A program made the translations under genes and the position numbers. DNA of 64,000 nucleotides from Hyunsoonleella flava. Its GTDB lineage: Bacteria; Bacteroidota; Bacteroidia; Flavobacteriales; Flavobacteriaceae. The stretch is from positions 27,158 to 91,157 of the forward strand of contig NZ_SIRT01000016.1 of the NCBI RefSeq assembly GCF_004310325.1, read 5' to 3'. The notes beneath the pieces are model-generated. The model was not told the origin of the DNA, searched no databases, and saw only the letters and a list, made by a program, of their open reading frames with translations. This document shows, in pieces, positions 26,774 to 35,997 of this stretch (its first letter is position 1; each line of letters starts with the position of its first letter).

Positions 26774-27268
26774 GTGAAGAAATTAAAAGAGCGCTGGGAA
26801 ATTCATAAAAACTGGCAACTTATTTTTCCCTTTTTGGGAATAGTAGGTTTAGGCTACTCAGCTTATCGCTTATCTTCTCTATTCTTACAAGATTATCACA
26901 TTGCTTTAAATATAGCATTAGCAATTGGCATTTTCTTTTTATTGTTGAAATTAGTTCTATTTATTTTTAAGAAGCTTGAAAAGAAATGGGACTTTACATA
27001 CCGTTGGGAGCTGATAAGCATTTTCATAGTATTTGCCCTTACAGGATCTTCTTCCGTTTTTGTCGGGAAGCCCATCATTAAATTTATGGGTATAACCAAA
27101 GAAAACCTCCCTTCTTTTGCATACTGGGTGTTATACATATTGATTGGCTTTATTTTCTATCAAATTCTTTTGGTTGCAATAGGATGGCTTTTTGGTCAAT
27201 ATAAATTCTTTTGGAATTTTGAGAAGAAAATGTTGAGCAGACTTGGTTTAAAACGATTTGTTGAATAG
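26774..27268 (+). CDS. Four-helix membrane protein, DUF6787-like
   Basis: A 164-residue inner-membrane protein with GTG start (an ATG two bases upstream is out of frame and stops at once). Four hydrophobic segments lie near 17-38, 44-65, 76-98 and 115-140. Sequence marks are 'LKERWEIHKNWQLIFPFLGI' and an internal near-repeat 'WDFTYRWELISIFIVFALTGSSSVFV', with 'GQYKFFWNFEKKMLSRLGL' at the end. It resembles the Bacteroidota DUF6787 family found next to DUF6146 proteins. Its stop overlaps the next GTG (TAGTG). Function unknown. Confidence 0.7.
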   Translation: MKKLKERWEIHKNWQLIFPFLGIVGLGYSAYRLSSLFLQDYHIALNIALAIGIFFLLLKLVLFIFKKLEKKWDFTYRWELISIFIVFALTGSSSVFVGKPIIKFMGITKENLPSFAYWVLYILIGFIFYQILLVAIGWLFGQYKFFWNFEKKMLSRLGLKRFVE

Positions 27269-27600
27269 TGCATAAGCTTAAGCAACATATCGCCTTTAGA
27301 ATTTTTTCCATTATTTTGGCAGCTGCACTTCTTGTACCTGCAGCACTAAAATTTGCTCATGTTTTTGAGCATCATAAGCACATTGTTTGTAAGGGAGATA
27401 ACTCTACACACATCCACCAAGTTGATTTAGAGTGTGAATTTTATAAGTTTCAATTAAACCATCACTTTTTATTACCTATTGAAAACGATAGTTGGTTAGA
27501 CGGTTCTTACCAATATCGAGTTTCTTCATTAACATACAAATTCCTTTATAATCATCGGCAATTATCTTTTTCTTTAAGAGGTCCGCCAGTTTTAGTTTAA
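27268..27600 (+). CDS. His/Cys-rich small membrane protein before TonB receptor
   Basis: A 110-residue protein, GTG start overlapping the previous stop (TAGTG). One N-terminal membrane helix (about 10-28) is followed by 'FAHVFEHHKHIVCKGDNSTHIHQVDLECEFYKFQLNHHFLLP', with nine His and two Cys in about 42 residues. This His-rich pattern upstream of a TonB-dependent receptor recurs in Bacteroidota and suggests metal binding outside the inner membrane; that is inference. It lies 30 nt ahead of the receptor gene, so co-transcription is likely. A family name is not known to me. Confidence 0.65.
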   Translation: MHKLKQHIAFRIFSIILAAALLVPAALKFAHVFEHHKHIVCKGDNSTHIHQVDLECEFYKFQLNHHFLLPIENDSWLDGSYQYRVSSLTYKFLYNHRQLSFSLRGPPVLV

Positions 27601-27630
27601 AGTTCCAATTTTAAACTAAAACACAATTAG

Positions 27631-30030
27631 ATGAAACATTTCTTATGGATTGTGGTGCTTAGTATATTTAGCTTAGCCCACTCTCAAAACTGTACATACA
27701 CTTTTATAGGTGAAATAGTGGATTTCCATGATGGTACGCCTATGTCTGGAGCAACTGTATTTAACGAAAACAATAGTAGTTATACAGCCGCAGACATCAA
27801 TGGTAAATTTTCTATTAAAAATCTATGTAACGGCAAATTAGTGCTGGTGATATCCCACATTGGATGTGAAACCAAACGCATAATAGTAGACATCGTTGGT
27901 GACTCCTATAAAAAAATAGTAATGGAGCACCACGCTGAAGAGCTAGAAGAGGTTGCTGTAACATCCAAAGGAATTACAAAAACCACGGTAACAGCTCAGG
28001 AAAGTGTTATTAAATCTGAAACTTTAGCACAGTATTCAAGCCTAAGTTTGGGTGATGCTTTAAAAGAAGTCTCTGGTGTGTCGTCAATAAATACAGGAAG
28101 CACTATTGTAAAACCCATTATAAATGGTTTGCATAGTAGCAGAGTTTTAATACTTAATAATGGGGTGCGCTTGCAGGACCAGGAATGGGGCATTGAACAT
28201 GCACCAAATATTGACATTAATAGTGCAAACCAAATTTCTGTAATTAAGGGATCTGGCACATTGGCTTACGGTGGTGACGCCATTGGCGGGGTTGTTGTTA
28301 TTAAACCTACCAGAAGTATTCGTAAAGACACGCTTTACGGACGCACAATTCTTGGTGCACAAACCAACGGAAGAGGGTATAATATAACGTCAACCCTTAA
28401 TAAGAATTATAAGTCAGGATGGTTTGCACAAGCTCAGGCCTCTTTTAGAAAGAATGGCGATTTTAAAGCCCCAGAATATTATTTAACTAATACGGGCAGT
28501 GATAGCAAAGGGTTTTCAACCCGATTTGGCAAACACACATTCCAATCTGGTTTTAACGTGTATTACAGTTATCTAAATAACGAAATAGGCATTCTTGGAG
28601 CATCGCACATAGGAAGTATTTTCGACTTGCGACGCGCCATAAACTCAGGAGAACCCAGTCTTGTTGAAGCATTTAGCTATGATATTAACCCACCTAAACA
28701 GGACGTTACACATCATTTAGCGAAACTAGGTTACTACAAACGGTTTCAAAATTTTGGTAAGGTGAGTTTGCAGTACGATTATCAAAATAATAGACGTTTG
28801 GAGTTTGACGTGAGAATTGGAGATAGAAGGAATATTCCTGCTGTTGATTTAGAGTTGCAAACCCATACCGTTTTAGTGGATTTAAATTTAGATTCCAATC
28901 TTAAACGAAAGTGGAATTTTGGAATGATGGGGCGATATCAAGATAACTTTGCAAATCCTGACACAGGTGTAAGGCGTCTAATTCCCGACTATAACAAATA
29001 TGATTTTGGCATATACACAACAACCGAGTGGAAACTGCAAGACAATTTGGTTGTTGATGCCGGTTTACGTTATGATTTCAATAGAATAGATGCTAAGAAG
29101 TTTTACCGAAAATCAAGATGGGAAGAACGAGGTTATGATGCAGAATTTTCTAATCTTATAATTGATGAAACACCCACGCAGTTTTTAACAAATCCTGTTT
29201 TTAATTATCACAATGTTTCAGCTTCCATTGGCTCAAAATTCTTTTTAAATGATAAGAGTTATGTCATCGGCAATTATGCCTTGGCTAGCAGGCCTCCAAA
29301 TGCTTCAGAATTATTTAGTGATGGTTTACACCATTCTGCAGCAAGATTCGAATTGGGAGACATTAGATTCAACAAAGAAGTATCTAATAGAATTTCTGGT
29401 TCTTTTGTGCACGACACTCCTAGATTTAATCTGGAAGCAGAGGTATTTTATAATACCATCAATGACTTTATGTATATAAGACCTGTTGATGATATACTTA
29501 CCAATAGAGGCCCATTTCCTATATGGGAATACCAACAAACCGATGCTGAATTATATGGTTTTAATTTAAGTACTGCTTATAATTTTACATCTAGTTGGCA
29601 ATGGCAAAATAAAACAGCATTTGTAAAAGGGTACGACCGTGTTGAGAGTTTACCATTGATAAACATGCCTCCCTTTAACACTTTTAATCAAATAACCTAC
29701 AGTAATGAGGCTTGGAACCAGTTTTCAGTGAGCTTAAAATCTGAGTGGTTTTTTGAACAGAACGAATGGCCCAATTTTAATTATGTAGTACAAAATCAAC
29801 TGACGGACGAGGAACTGGAAATAAAAATCAGTAATCCCCCACCTGCATATCACTTATTGCATTTTTATAGTGAAGCTACCTTTAGTTTTAGTGAAAAAAC
29901 AAGTTTAAATGTCGCCTTAGGTATTAACAACTTATTGGATACATCTTATAGAAATTATCTTAACCAATTACGCTTTTTTGCCGATGATTTAGGGCGTAAT
30001 ATAACATTACAATTACGATTCAATTATTAA
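27631..30030 (+). CDS. TonB-dependent outer-membrane receptor
   Basis: A 799-residue receptor: signal peptide (1-18, ending LAHSQ), CarboxypepD_reg-like domain (about 22-108), plug (about 118-235, with 'SLGDALKEVSGVSSINTG', 'PIINGLHSSRVLILNNGVRLQDQEWGIEHAPNID', 'VIKGSGTLAYGGDAIGGVV') and a 22-strand barrel to the C-terminus, which ends with alternating 'NITLQLRFNY' and a final aromatic residue. It imports a ligand using proton motive force through TonB. The 'HAPEID'-type plug segment and the His-rich protein before it are seen in receptors related to ZnuD and other metal importers, so zinc or another metal is a reasonable guess. No SusD partner is present. Confidence 0.9.
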   Translation: MKHFLWIVVLSIFSLAHSQNCTYTFIGEIVDFHDGTPMSGATVFNENNSSYTAADINGKFSIKNLCNGKLVLVISHIGCETKRIIVDIVGDSYKKIVMEHHAEELEEVAVTSKGITKTTVTAQESVIKSETLAQYSSLSLGDALKEVSGVSSINTGSTIVKPIINGLHSSRVLILNNGVRLQDQEWGIEHAPNIDINSANQISVIKGSGTLAYGGDAIGGVVVIKPTRSIRKDTLYGRTILGAQTNGRGYNITSTLNKNYKSGWFAQAQASFRKNGDFKAPEYYLTNTGSDSKGFSTRFGKHTFQSGFNVYYSYLNNEIGILGASHIGSIFDLRRAINSGEPSLVEAFSYDINPPKQDVTHHLAKLGYYKRFQNFGKVSLQYDYQNNRRLEFDVRIGDRRNIPAVDLELQTHTVLVDLNLDSNLKRKWNFGMMGRYQDNFANPDTGVRRLIPDYNKYDFGIYTTTEWKLQDNLVVDAGLRYDFNRIDAKKFYRKSRWEERGYDAEFSNLIIDETPTQFLTNPVFNYHNVSASIGSKFFLNDKSYVIGNYALASRPPNASELFSDGLHHSAARFELGDIRFNKEVSNRISGSFVHDTPRFNLEAEVFYNTINDFMYIRPVDDILTNRGPFPIWEYQQTDAELYGFNLSTAYNFTSSWQWQNKTAFVKGYDRVESLPLINMPPFNTFNQITYSNEAWNQFSVSLKSEWFFEQNEWPNFNYVVQNQLTDEELEIKISNPPPAYHLLHFYSEATFSFSEKTSLNVALGINNLLDTSYRNYLNQLRFFADDLGRNITLQLRFNY

Positions 30031-30062
30031 AAAATAAATACAATACATTAAATTTTAAAAAA

Positions 30063-30671
30063 ATGAAAATCAAATATTTAAATTCAAATCTCATGAAATC
30101 TACTAAATGTTTACTTGCAGCATTATTTTGCTTAACACTAGTTACATCTTGTGACAATGATGATGACACGCCAGCACCAGTTCTTGAAGAAGAAATAATT
30201 ACGAATGTTACATTGACGTTTGTGAATGATGCAAATGCATCAGACGTTGTTGTTATGAGTAATGTAGCTCCTGATGGGCAGGATGGTGCTTCTACCAGCC
30301 AAGTAACTGGAGCTTTTACAACTGGTGCAACGTATTCTTTAAGCCTTTCCTTAGTGAATGCGGAAGACCCTAATGCCCCTGAAGATGTATTGAATGAAGA
30401 CATTATACAGGAAGCAGACGAACACTTTTTTGCGTATGCCGTGAGCGGAATTAATTTAACTATGACAAGGGACGCAAACGACGTTGCTGGTCCTGACGGA
30501 AGTAAATTAGGCGTTAATACTACTTGGGTTGCTGGTACCGCAAGTACGGGTGATGTTCAAATTAGATTAATTCATGAACCAACAACTGTTGACGATTCCA
30601 ATGAGTTTGGATCTGTAAGCGGTGGTTCAGAAGATATTAATATCACTTTTGAAGATGTAGAAATTCAATAA
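30063..30671 (+). CDS. Acidic predicted lipoprotein downstream of TonB receptor
   Basis: A 202-residue protein. Either ATG 30063 or ATG 30093 (MKSTKCLLAALF) may be used; the second gives a standard lipoprotein signal with lipobox LVTSC and a very acidic linker (DNDDDTPAPVLEEE). The rest is a beta-rich, Asp/Thr-rich domain ('ITNVTLTFVND', 'GASTSQVTGAFTTGATYSLSLSLVNAEDP', 'FFAYAVSGINLTMTRD'). It probably sits in the outer membrane. It follows the receptor by 32 nt and is closed by a strong terminator, so the His-rich protein, receptor and this lipoprotein form one unit. Similar lipoproteins accompany receptors of this kind; role unknown. Confidence 0.7.
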   Translation: MKIKYLNSNLMKSTKCLLAALFCLTLVTSCDNDDDTPAPVLEEEIITNVTLTFVNDANASDVVVMSNVAPDGQDGASTSQVTGAFTTGATYSLSLSLVNAEDPNAPEDVLNEDIIQEADEHFFAYAVSGINLTMTRDANDVAGPDGSKLGVNTTWVAGTASTGDVQIRLIHEPTTVDDSNEFGSVSGGSEDINITFEDVEIQ

Positions 30672-30690
30672 ACATCAATTAAACACTATA

Positions 30691-30718
30691 AAAAAAGCAC
30701 TCATATGAGTGCTTTTTT
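30691..30718. terminator. Bidirectional Rho-independent terminator
   Basis: A perfect palindrome AAAAAAGCACTCAT/ATGAGTGCTTTTTT between two convergent genes; it should stop transcription from both sides. Confidence 0.92.
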
Positions 30719-30997
30719 TTATACCTCTATTATGGTTTCTTTGCTTTTAAACACATAGCTGTACAGCCACATCAAAGTAAATGTTGGTATCACATCCAGC
30801 CCTGGCATTGCTTCTTCGATAAAAGCAACTGCAGCGGCTATTTTACCTGTTTTGCCTTTGTATAATTTGGTCATTAAATAGGCAGCAACAGGTGCCCAGA
30901 CCACATCAGTAAACTCTCCAATACCTGGAATTAAAAAAGAAATATATCCCATGGCATCAAAAAGGATACTTAATGCTAATTTTCTGTATTTATTCAT
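30719..30997 (-). CDS. Small membrane protein, conserved in Bacteroidota
   Basis: A 92-residue protein with two or three hydrophobic segments (about 8-24, 28-44, 68-84) and the marks 'LALSILFDAMGYISFLIPGIGEFTDVVWAPVAAYLMTKLYKG' and 'IAAAVAFIEEAMPGLDVIPTFTLMW'. I know similar proteins as conserved but unnamed inner-membrane proteins. Nothing in the sequence indicates a reaction. It lies 45 nt downstream of folE on the same strand and may share its transcript. Confidence 0.75.
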   Translation of the reverse strand: MNKYRKLALSILFDAMGYISFLIPGIGEFTDVVWAPVAAYLMTKLYKGKTGKIAAAVAFIEEAMPGLDVIPTFTLMWLYSYVFKSKETIIEV

Positions 30998-31042
30998 TCA
31001 ATAATTAATTTAACAAATTGAAAGCAAGAAACATACCAAAAT

Positions 31043-31630
31043 TTATTTCCCTATTAGTTTCAAAAACTCATTCCGAGTTTCAATAGTTTCAAACTGACCT
31101 CTAAAACCTGAAGTAGTTGTGATAGAGTTTTGTTTTTGCACCCCTCTCATCATCATGCACATGTGCGACGCTTCAATAACCACCGCTACGCCCTGTGGTT
31201 TCAAAGTGTCATTTATACAATCTAAAATTTGCTCTGTTAAGCGTTCTTGTACTTGCAAACGTCTTGCAAAAACATCCACGATTCTTGGAAGTTTACTCAA
31301 CCCGACAATATGTCCGTTAGGAATGTAAGCAATATGCACCTTTCCAAAAAATGGTAAAATATGGTGCTCGCAAAGTGAATACAGCTCTATGTCCTTAACA
31401 ATCACCATTTCGTTATAGGACTCTTTAAACATGGCCCCAGTTAAAATTTCAACAGGATCCTGATCGTAGCCCTGTGTTAAAAATTGCATTGCTTTTGCGG
31501 CACGCTCTGGTGTTTTCAAAAGACCATCCCGCTTTACATTCTCACCTAAACCTTCAATGATAGCTGCATATCGTTCCTTAATATCTTCAGTGATTTTAAC
31601 ATTGTACTCCTCTAAATTTTTATATGGCAT
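31043..31630 (-). CDS. folE: GTP cyclohydrolase I
   Basis: A 195-residue enzyme that converts GTP to dihydroneopterin triphosphate, the first step of folate and pterin synthesis. Zinc ligands are C87 and H90 in [21 protein letters not shown] and C158 in [11 protein letters not shown]. Further family marks are '[17 protein letters not shown]', '[24 protein letters not shown]' and the C-terminal '[10 protein letters not shown]'. The single-domain length and complete motif set leave little doubt. It is divergent from the DUF5916 gene and upstream of a small membrane protein gene. Confidence 0.97.
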   Translation of the reverse strand: MPYKNLEEYNVKITEDIKERYAAIIEGLGENVKRDGLLKTPERAAKAMQFLTQGYDQDPVEILTGAMFKESYNEMVIVKDIELYSLCEHHILPFFGKVHIAYIPNGHIVGLSKLPRIVDVFARRLQVQERLTEQILDCINDTLKPQGVAVVIEASHMCMMMRGVQKQNSITTTSGFRGQFETIETRNEFLKLIGK

Positions 31631-31740
31631 AGTAATTTATATTCTTAGATTATAAAGTTAGCTAAATTTCACTTACAGTTTGTAAATACTTTGAAGTGCT
31701 TTTTAACTTTTTGTTAGGACTAAAACATATTTAGTGAGGT

Positions 31741-31748
31741 TATTTTTG
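31741..31748 (+). promoter_or_regulatory. -7 promoter element of DUF5916 gene
   Basis: TATTTTTG followed by C, a full TAnnTTTG match; expected leader about 55 nt to the ATG at 31809. No well-placed TTG is seen upstream. Confidence 0.4.
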
Positions 31749-31808
31749 CAAAACAAACAATGATAACTACAAATTGTTTGTTACAAATAGGCAGGCAAAA
31801 ATTTTAGA

Positions 31809-34238
31809 ATGAAGCACATCATCATCTTATCAATCCTCTTCTGTTTTTTTTCAAGTATCCCTGCACAAAATAAAAAAATATATCAAATAACTAGGACAGA
31901 AACTCCACCAATTATTGATGGTAAGTTAGATGATGCAGTTTGGCAAAAGGCCGAAATAGCAACTGGATTTGTTGAATATAGGCCCGATATTGGGAATATA
32001 CCACCCAAAAATGAACGAACCGAAGTAAAAATGAGCTATGATAATAAAGCCATTTACGTTGCTGCTTATCTCTATGACGACCCAAATCTTATCATGCGCC
32101 AGTTTAATGTAAGAGACAACTTTGGACAAGCTGATTTTTTCGAATTGGTTTTAAACCCAAATAATGACGGAATCAATGACGTAAAATTTTTGGTGTTTAG
32201 CTCAGGAAATCAAGCTGATGCCTTAACCAGTTCTGGAGATAATGATTTTAGCTGGAATGCCGTTTGGGATAGTGCTGTAAAACTTAAAGACGATGGTTGG
32301 GTAGTAGAAATGAAAATACCTTATAGAACACTGCGTTTTTCCAATAAAAATATACAAACCTGGGGGTTACAATTTCAGAGGCAATATAGAAGGCGTCGTG
32401 CACAGTACGCTTGGAATCCTATTGACGTTACCGTTGGTAATTCCAGTCAATATCATGGAGAGCTTCGTGGCTTAAAAGGTATTCAACCTCCAACAAGACT
32501 TATTTTTTATCCCTTTACAACAGGTTTGCTAAACACTATCGATGGTAATACGGATACTAATTTTACAGTTGGTTTGGATGTTAAGTATGGAATTACTGAA
32601 AACTTTACGCTTGATGCTACATTGATTCCTGATTTTAGTCAAGCAGGTTTTGATAATTTAGAGCTAAATCTAGGCCCATTTGAACTCACCTTTTCAGAGC
32701 AGCGTCAATTCTTTACAGAGGGTGTCGACCTATTTAATAAAGGGAATTTGTTTTTCTCAAGAAGGGTTGGAAGTGCGCCATCCGGTAACGCATCTTTAAA
32801 TGAAAATGAAATTGTGGTGAACGACCCAAATACCGTTAAAGTGTTGAATGCCGTAAAAGTATCAGGCAGGACAAAAAAAGGTTTGGGCATAGGAGTTTTT
32901 AATGCCTTTACAGAACGGACAACAGCAAGTTTAAGAGACACCATCAGCGGAGAAACTAGGGATGAAGTAGTAGAACCATTCTCTAATTATAATATTGTGG
33001 TTGTTGACAAACAGTTTAATCAAAATTCTTCTGTGAGTTTTATTAATACTAATGTTTCAAGGTCTGGTAGATTTAGAGATGCCAATGTTACGGGATTACT
33101 GGCAGATATTACCAACAAACGAAATACGTACAACGTTGAAGGTCAGTTAAAAATGAGTCATCTAACGAATTCAGATGGATCGACCACCACAGGATATAGC
33201 ACCTATGCCAGTGTTGAAAAGACGCATGGTAATTTTAGATATGGTGTAGAACACGAGTATACAGATACAAATTATGACATTAATGATATTGGATTATTAC
33301 TTAGAAATAATTTCAATAACATTAATATTGATGTTTCGTATAGAATATTTGAACCAACCAAGCGCTTGAACAATTATCGTATAAACTCTTGGTTAAACTT
33401 AAGGAGATTGGCTAGCCCAAGTGTCTACACAGGAGGTAATACTGGTATACGATATAGAGCTACAACAAAAAGCCTTCATGGTTTTGGAGGTTTGGTGAAC
33501 TTTAATTTTGGAAAACAATTTGATTACTTCGAACCTCGACAAGAAAACAAGTTTTTTATATTCGAAAACCGTTTGTATGCTGAGGCCTTTATTTCATCAA
33601 ACTATAATAATGTTTTTGCCATTGATGCAGAAATACGAGGTAGACGGTTTTTTGAAACTGGTAGGGATTCTAGGGATTTTGGTTTTAGCATAGAACCAAG
33701 GGTTAGATTTACAGATAAGTTCTTGGTCACCTATTCTTTTGAAAGAGATAAACGAAAAAACGATAGAGGTTATGCCACTAAATTTAATGATGAAAGCATT
33801 TTTGGTGAAAGAGATAGAACCACAATAACCAATCGCATAACCGGTCGTTATAATTTTAATCCGCTTAATGCCTTGTCATTAACGTTTCGCCATTATTGGT
33901 CCAATGTAAAATATGACGAACCCTTATTCACATTACTCGATAACGGCAGACTTACACAAGAAAGGGGTATTATAATTTCAGATTTAGATAACGACCCTAA
34001 TATTAATTTCAGTACATGGAACCTTGATTTAAACTACTCTTGGCAATTTGCTCCTGGTAGTTTTTTAACTGCACTTTACAGAAATCAACTATTCAATGCG
34101 AATGATGCTTCAGAGCTAGGATTTTCAGACACCTTAAACAATCTTTTTGAACAACCCATACAGCACACATTTTCTCTACGGATACAATATTTTATTGATT
34201 ATAATTACCTAAAGAAGGTAGCTAAACAAGTAATTTAA
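31809..34238 (+). CDS. DUF5916 protein with CBM9-like N-terminal domain
   Basis: An 809-residue exported protein with signal peptide (1-19, ending SIPAQ). An N-terminal CBM9-like beta-sandwich (about 25-225) has 'PPIIDGKLDDAVWQKAE' and 'WNAVWDSAVKLKDDGWVVEMKIPYRTLRF'. The long rest is DUF5916, beta-rich and barrel-like, with 'DATLIPDFSQAGFDNLELNLGPFELTFSEQRQFFTEG' and the closing 'HTFSLRIQYFIDYNYL'. Proteins of this type are abundant in the Bacteroidota outer membrane and their substrates are unknown. It has its own upstream promoter and no partner gene in the same direction until the LolD-like ATPase 72 nt downstream. Confidence 0.88.
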   Translation: MKHIIILSILFCFFSSIPAQNKKIYQITRTETPPIIDGKLDDAVWQKAEIATGFVEYRPDIGNIPPKNERTEVKMSYDNKAIYVAAYLYDDPNLIMRQFNVRDNFGQADFFELVLNPNNDGINDVKFLVFSSGNQADALTSSGDNDFSWNAVWDSAVKLKDDGWVVEMKIPYRTLRFSNKNIQTWGLQFQRQYRRRRAQYAWNPIDVTVGNSSQYHGELRGLKGIQPPTRLIFYPFTTGLLNTIDGNTDTNFTVGLDVKYGITENFTLDATLIPDFSQAGFDNLELNLGPFELTFSEQRQFFTEGVDLFNKGNLFFSRRVGSAPSGNASLNENEIVVNDPNTVKVLNAVKVSGRTKKGLGIGVFNAFTERTTASLRDTISGETRDEVVEPFSNYNIVVVDKQFNQNSSVSFINTNVSRSGRFRDANVTGLLADITNKRNTYNVEGQLKMSHLTNSDGSTTTGYSTYASVEKTHGNFRYGVEHEYTDTNYDINDIGLLLRNNFNNINIDVSYRIFEPTKRLNNYRINSWLNLRRLASPSVYTGGNTGIRYRATTKSLHGFGGLVNFNFGKQFDYFEPRQENKFFIFENRLYAEAFISSNYNNVFAIDAEIRGRRFFETGRDSRDFGFSIEPRVRFTDKFLVTYSFERDKRKNDRGYATKFNDESIFGERDRTTITNRITGRYNFNPLNALSLTFRHYWSNVKYDEPLFTLLDNGRLTQERGIIISDLDNDPNINFSTWNLDLNYSWQFAPGSFLTALYRNQLFNANDASELGFSDTLNNLFEQPIQHTFSLRIQYFIDYNYLKKVAKQVI

Positions 34239-34310
34239 ATCATAACGATTAACTATTAATTGCGCAAGATGTCTTAAAACATTAAATTTCGGTTTTCTTA
34301 GAAGCCAAAT

Positions 34311-34973
34311 ATGATTAAAGCAAAAAACATACATAAATATTATGACGACCTACATGTCTTAAAGGGCGTAAATATTGAAGTAAAAACTGGTGAAATAGTT
34401 TCCATTGTTGGCGCGTCAGGTGCAGGAAAAACCACGTTGCTTCAAATTTTGGGTACTTTAGACAGAGCTTCTAAAACTGAAGATTTTAATCTAAAAATAA
34501 ATGACACCGAGGTAAAGGCCTTGAACGATAAGGCTCTTGCGAAATTTAGAAATGAACATATTGGTTTTATTTTTCAATTCCATCAACTTTTACCTGAATT
34601 TACTGCTCTAGAAAATGTATGCCTACCAGCATTTATTAAAGGCACAAAAAAAAATGATGCTGAAAAACGTGCCAAAGAACTCCTTGATTTTTTAGGTTTA
34701 TCACATCGTTATGATCATAAACCTAATGAGTTATCTGGAGGCGAACAACAACGTGTGGCAGTAGCAAGGGCATTAGTTAACAACCCTGATTTAATATTCG
34801 CCGATGAACCTTCCGGCAACTTAGATAGCGAATCTGCCGAAAATCTTCACAACCTCTTTTTTAAATTGCGTGAGGAATTCGGACAAACATTTGTGATTGT
34901 AACCCACAATGAAGAACTAGCAGATATGGCTGACAGAAAACTGGTTATGGTGGATGGAAAAATTATTAACTGA
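34311..34973 (+). CDS. ABC transporter ATP-binding protein, LolD-like
   Basis: A 220-residue ABC ATPase: Walker [14 protein letters not shown]-loop '[20 protein letters not shown]', signature [15 protein letters not shown], Walker B LIFADEP and switch His in [11 protein letters not shown]. The '[22 protein letters not shown]' stretch is the hallmark of the LolD/MacB/FtsE subfamily that powers lipoprotein release or FtsX-type permeases. No permease gene is next to it. A MacB-type permease that lacks an ATPase lies 9.8 kb downstream (44806-46182), but a link is only a guess; LolC/E elsewhere is more likely. Confidence 0.9.
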   Translation: MIKAKNIHKYYDDLHVLKGVNIEVKTGEIVSIVGASGAGKTTLLQILGTLDRASKTEDFNLKINDTEVKALNDKALAKFRNEHIGFIFQFHQLLPEFTALENVCLPAFIKGTKKNDAEKRAKELLDFLGLSHRYDHKPNELSGGEQQRVAVARALVNNPDLIFADEPSGNLDSESAENLHNLFFKLREEFGQTFVIVTHNEELADMADRKLVMVDGKIIN

Positions 34974-35015
34974 GACTCATAGACCCTCAGGCTTTAATCT
35001 TTATAAAACTCTTTT

Positions 35016-35837
35016 TTAGTTAAAAGATTTTGTTACACCCAATATAGTATATGTCTTGTTGTTATAATTAATTTCAATATCGGAAAGGTCCCCTATTTCA
35101 AGGTCAATAATTCCAGATTTAATATCTCTAGGTAATAGGTCAAAATGTAATGGTTGATCAAAAACTAATAAATAAGCAACTCCATTAGAACCTACACCAT
35201 ATTGAAATGAATCTAGCAGATATTCATCATCCCAGATATCCATTGGGGTATCAGCACCAGCGATCCATGTTCTAATTCCATCTTCATCGAAAGCAATACT
35301 TATACCGTCTTGAGTACTAATAACGCCATTCTCAACTTTAACACCAAATTCTAAATTGCCATCTGCATTTTCACCAAAATTCTCAATGATCTGTGTGCCT
35401 TCAACCTTGAAAATTTCATCGTAGAAATTGATAAACGTGGAGGTGTGCACACTTCCAGGTTGATTGTACCATCCTGTAGATACTATGGAGATAACGCCAC
35501 TTCGGGTAATACCGTCTCTACACAACGTTCCAGATCCATAATTAATAGTTATTGTTTTTGGAAAGGTTTCTAAATCAAAAGGCTCTATAGTAAGTATAGG
35601 GTCTGTTTTACCATTACGTACTTTATTAGTTAACGCTATTTCAGCATTTAGTATGGCATCACCGCTATTGTTGACCGCATCTTGAAAAATTTGATTAGCC
35701 AATGTATACTCATTAAGTATTTCTGAATAGAAAGCAATAACCTCCTCAATGTCTGGAGTATCCTCTTCTCGAGGCGCTTCACTTCGTTGACATGCCACTA
35801 ACAACATGGCAAATATAACAGTAGTAATTTTTTTCAT
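35016..35837 (-). CDS. Predicted lipoprotein, function unknown
   Basis: A 273-residue protein with a lipoprotein signal (MKKITTVIFAMLLVAC, lipobox LVAC) and an acidic, Pro-containing linker. The mature part is beta-rich ('TITINYGSGTLCRDGITRSGVISIVSTGWYNQPGSVHTSTFINFYDEIFKVEG', 'GNLEFGVKVENGVISTQDG'). It has a paired-strand look typical of Bacteroidota surface lipoproteins, but I recognise no family. It has a separate 160-nt upstream region and lies between LolD-like and MFS genes. Confidence 0.75.
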   Translation of the reverse strand: MKKITTVIFAMLLVACQRSEAPREEDTPDIEEVIAFYSEILNEYTLANQIFQDAVNNSGDAILNAEIALTNKVRNGKTDPILTIEPFDLETFPKTITINYGSGTLCRDGITRSGVISIVSTGWYNQPGSVHTSTFINFYDEIFKVEGTQIIENFGENADGNLEFGVKVENGVISTQDGISIAFDEDGIRTWIAGADTPMDIWDDEYLLDSFQYGVGSNGVAYLLVFDQPLHFDLLPRDIKSGIIDLEIGDLSDIEINYNNKTYTILGVTKSFN

Positions 35838-35997
35838 AATCTTTGGGTTTTCACTATATAATAACGTGTTTTAGTATGCTTTAATTGTAACAATACAACT
35901 TAACTTTCAAGTCTTGGGGTAAAATTACAAATTAAAACCGATTACTAAACCTCATTTAGACAATACCATACTGGATTAAAACAACTTAGCAATATTG

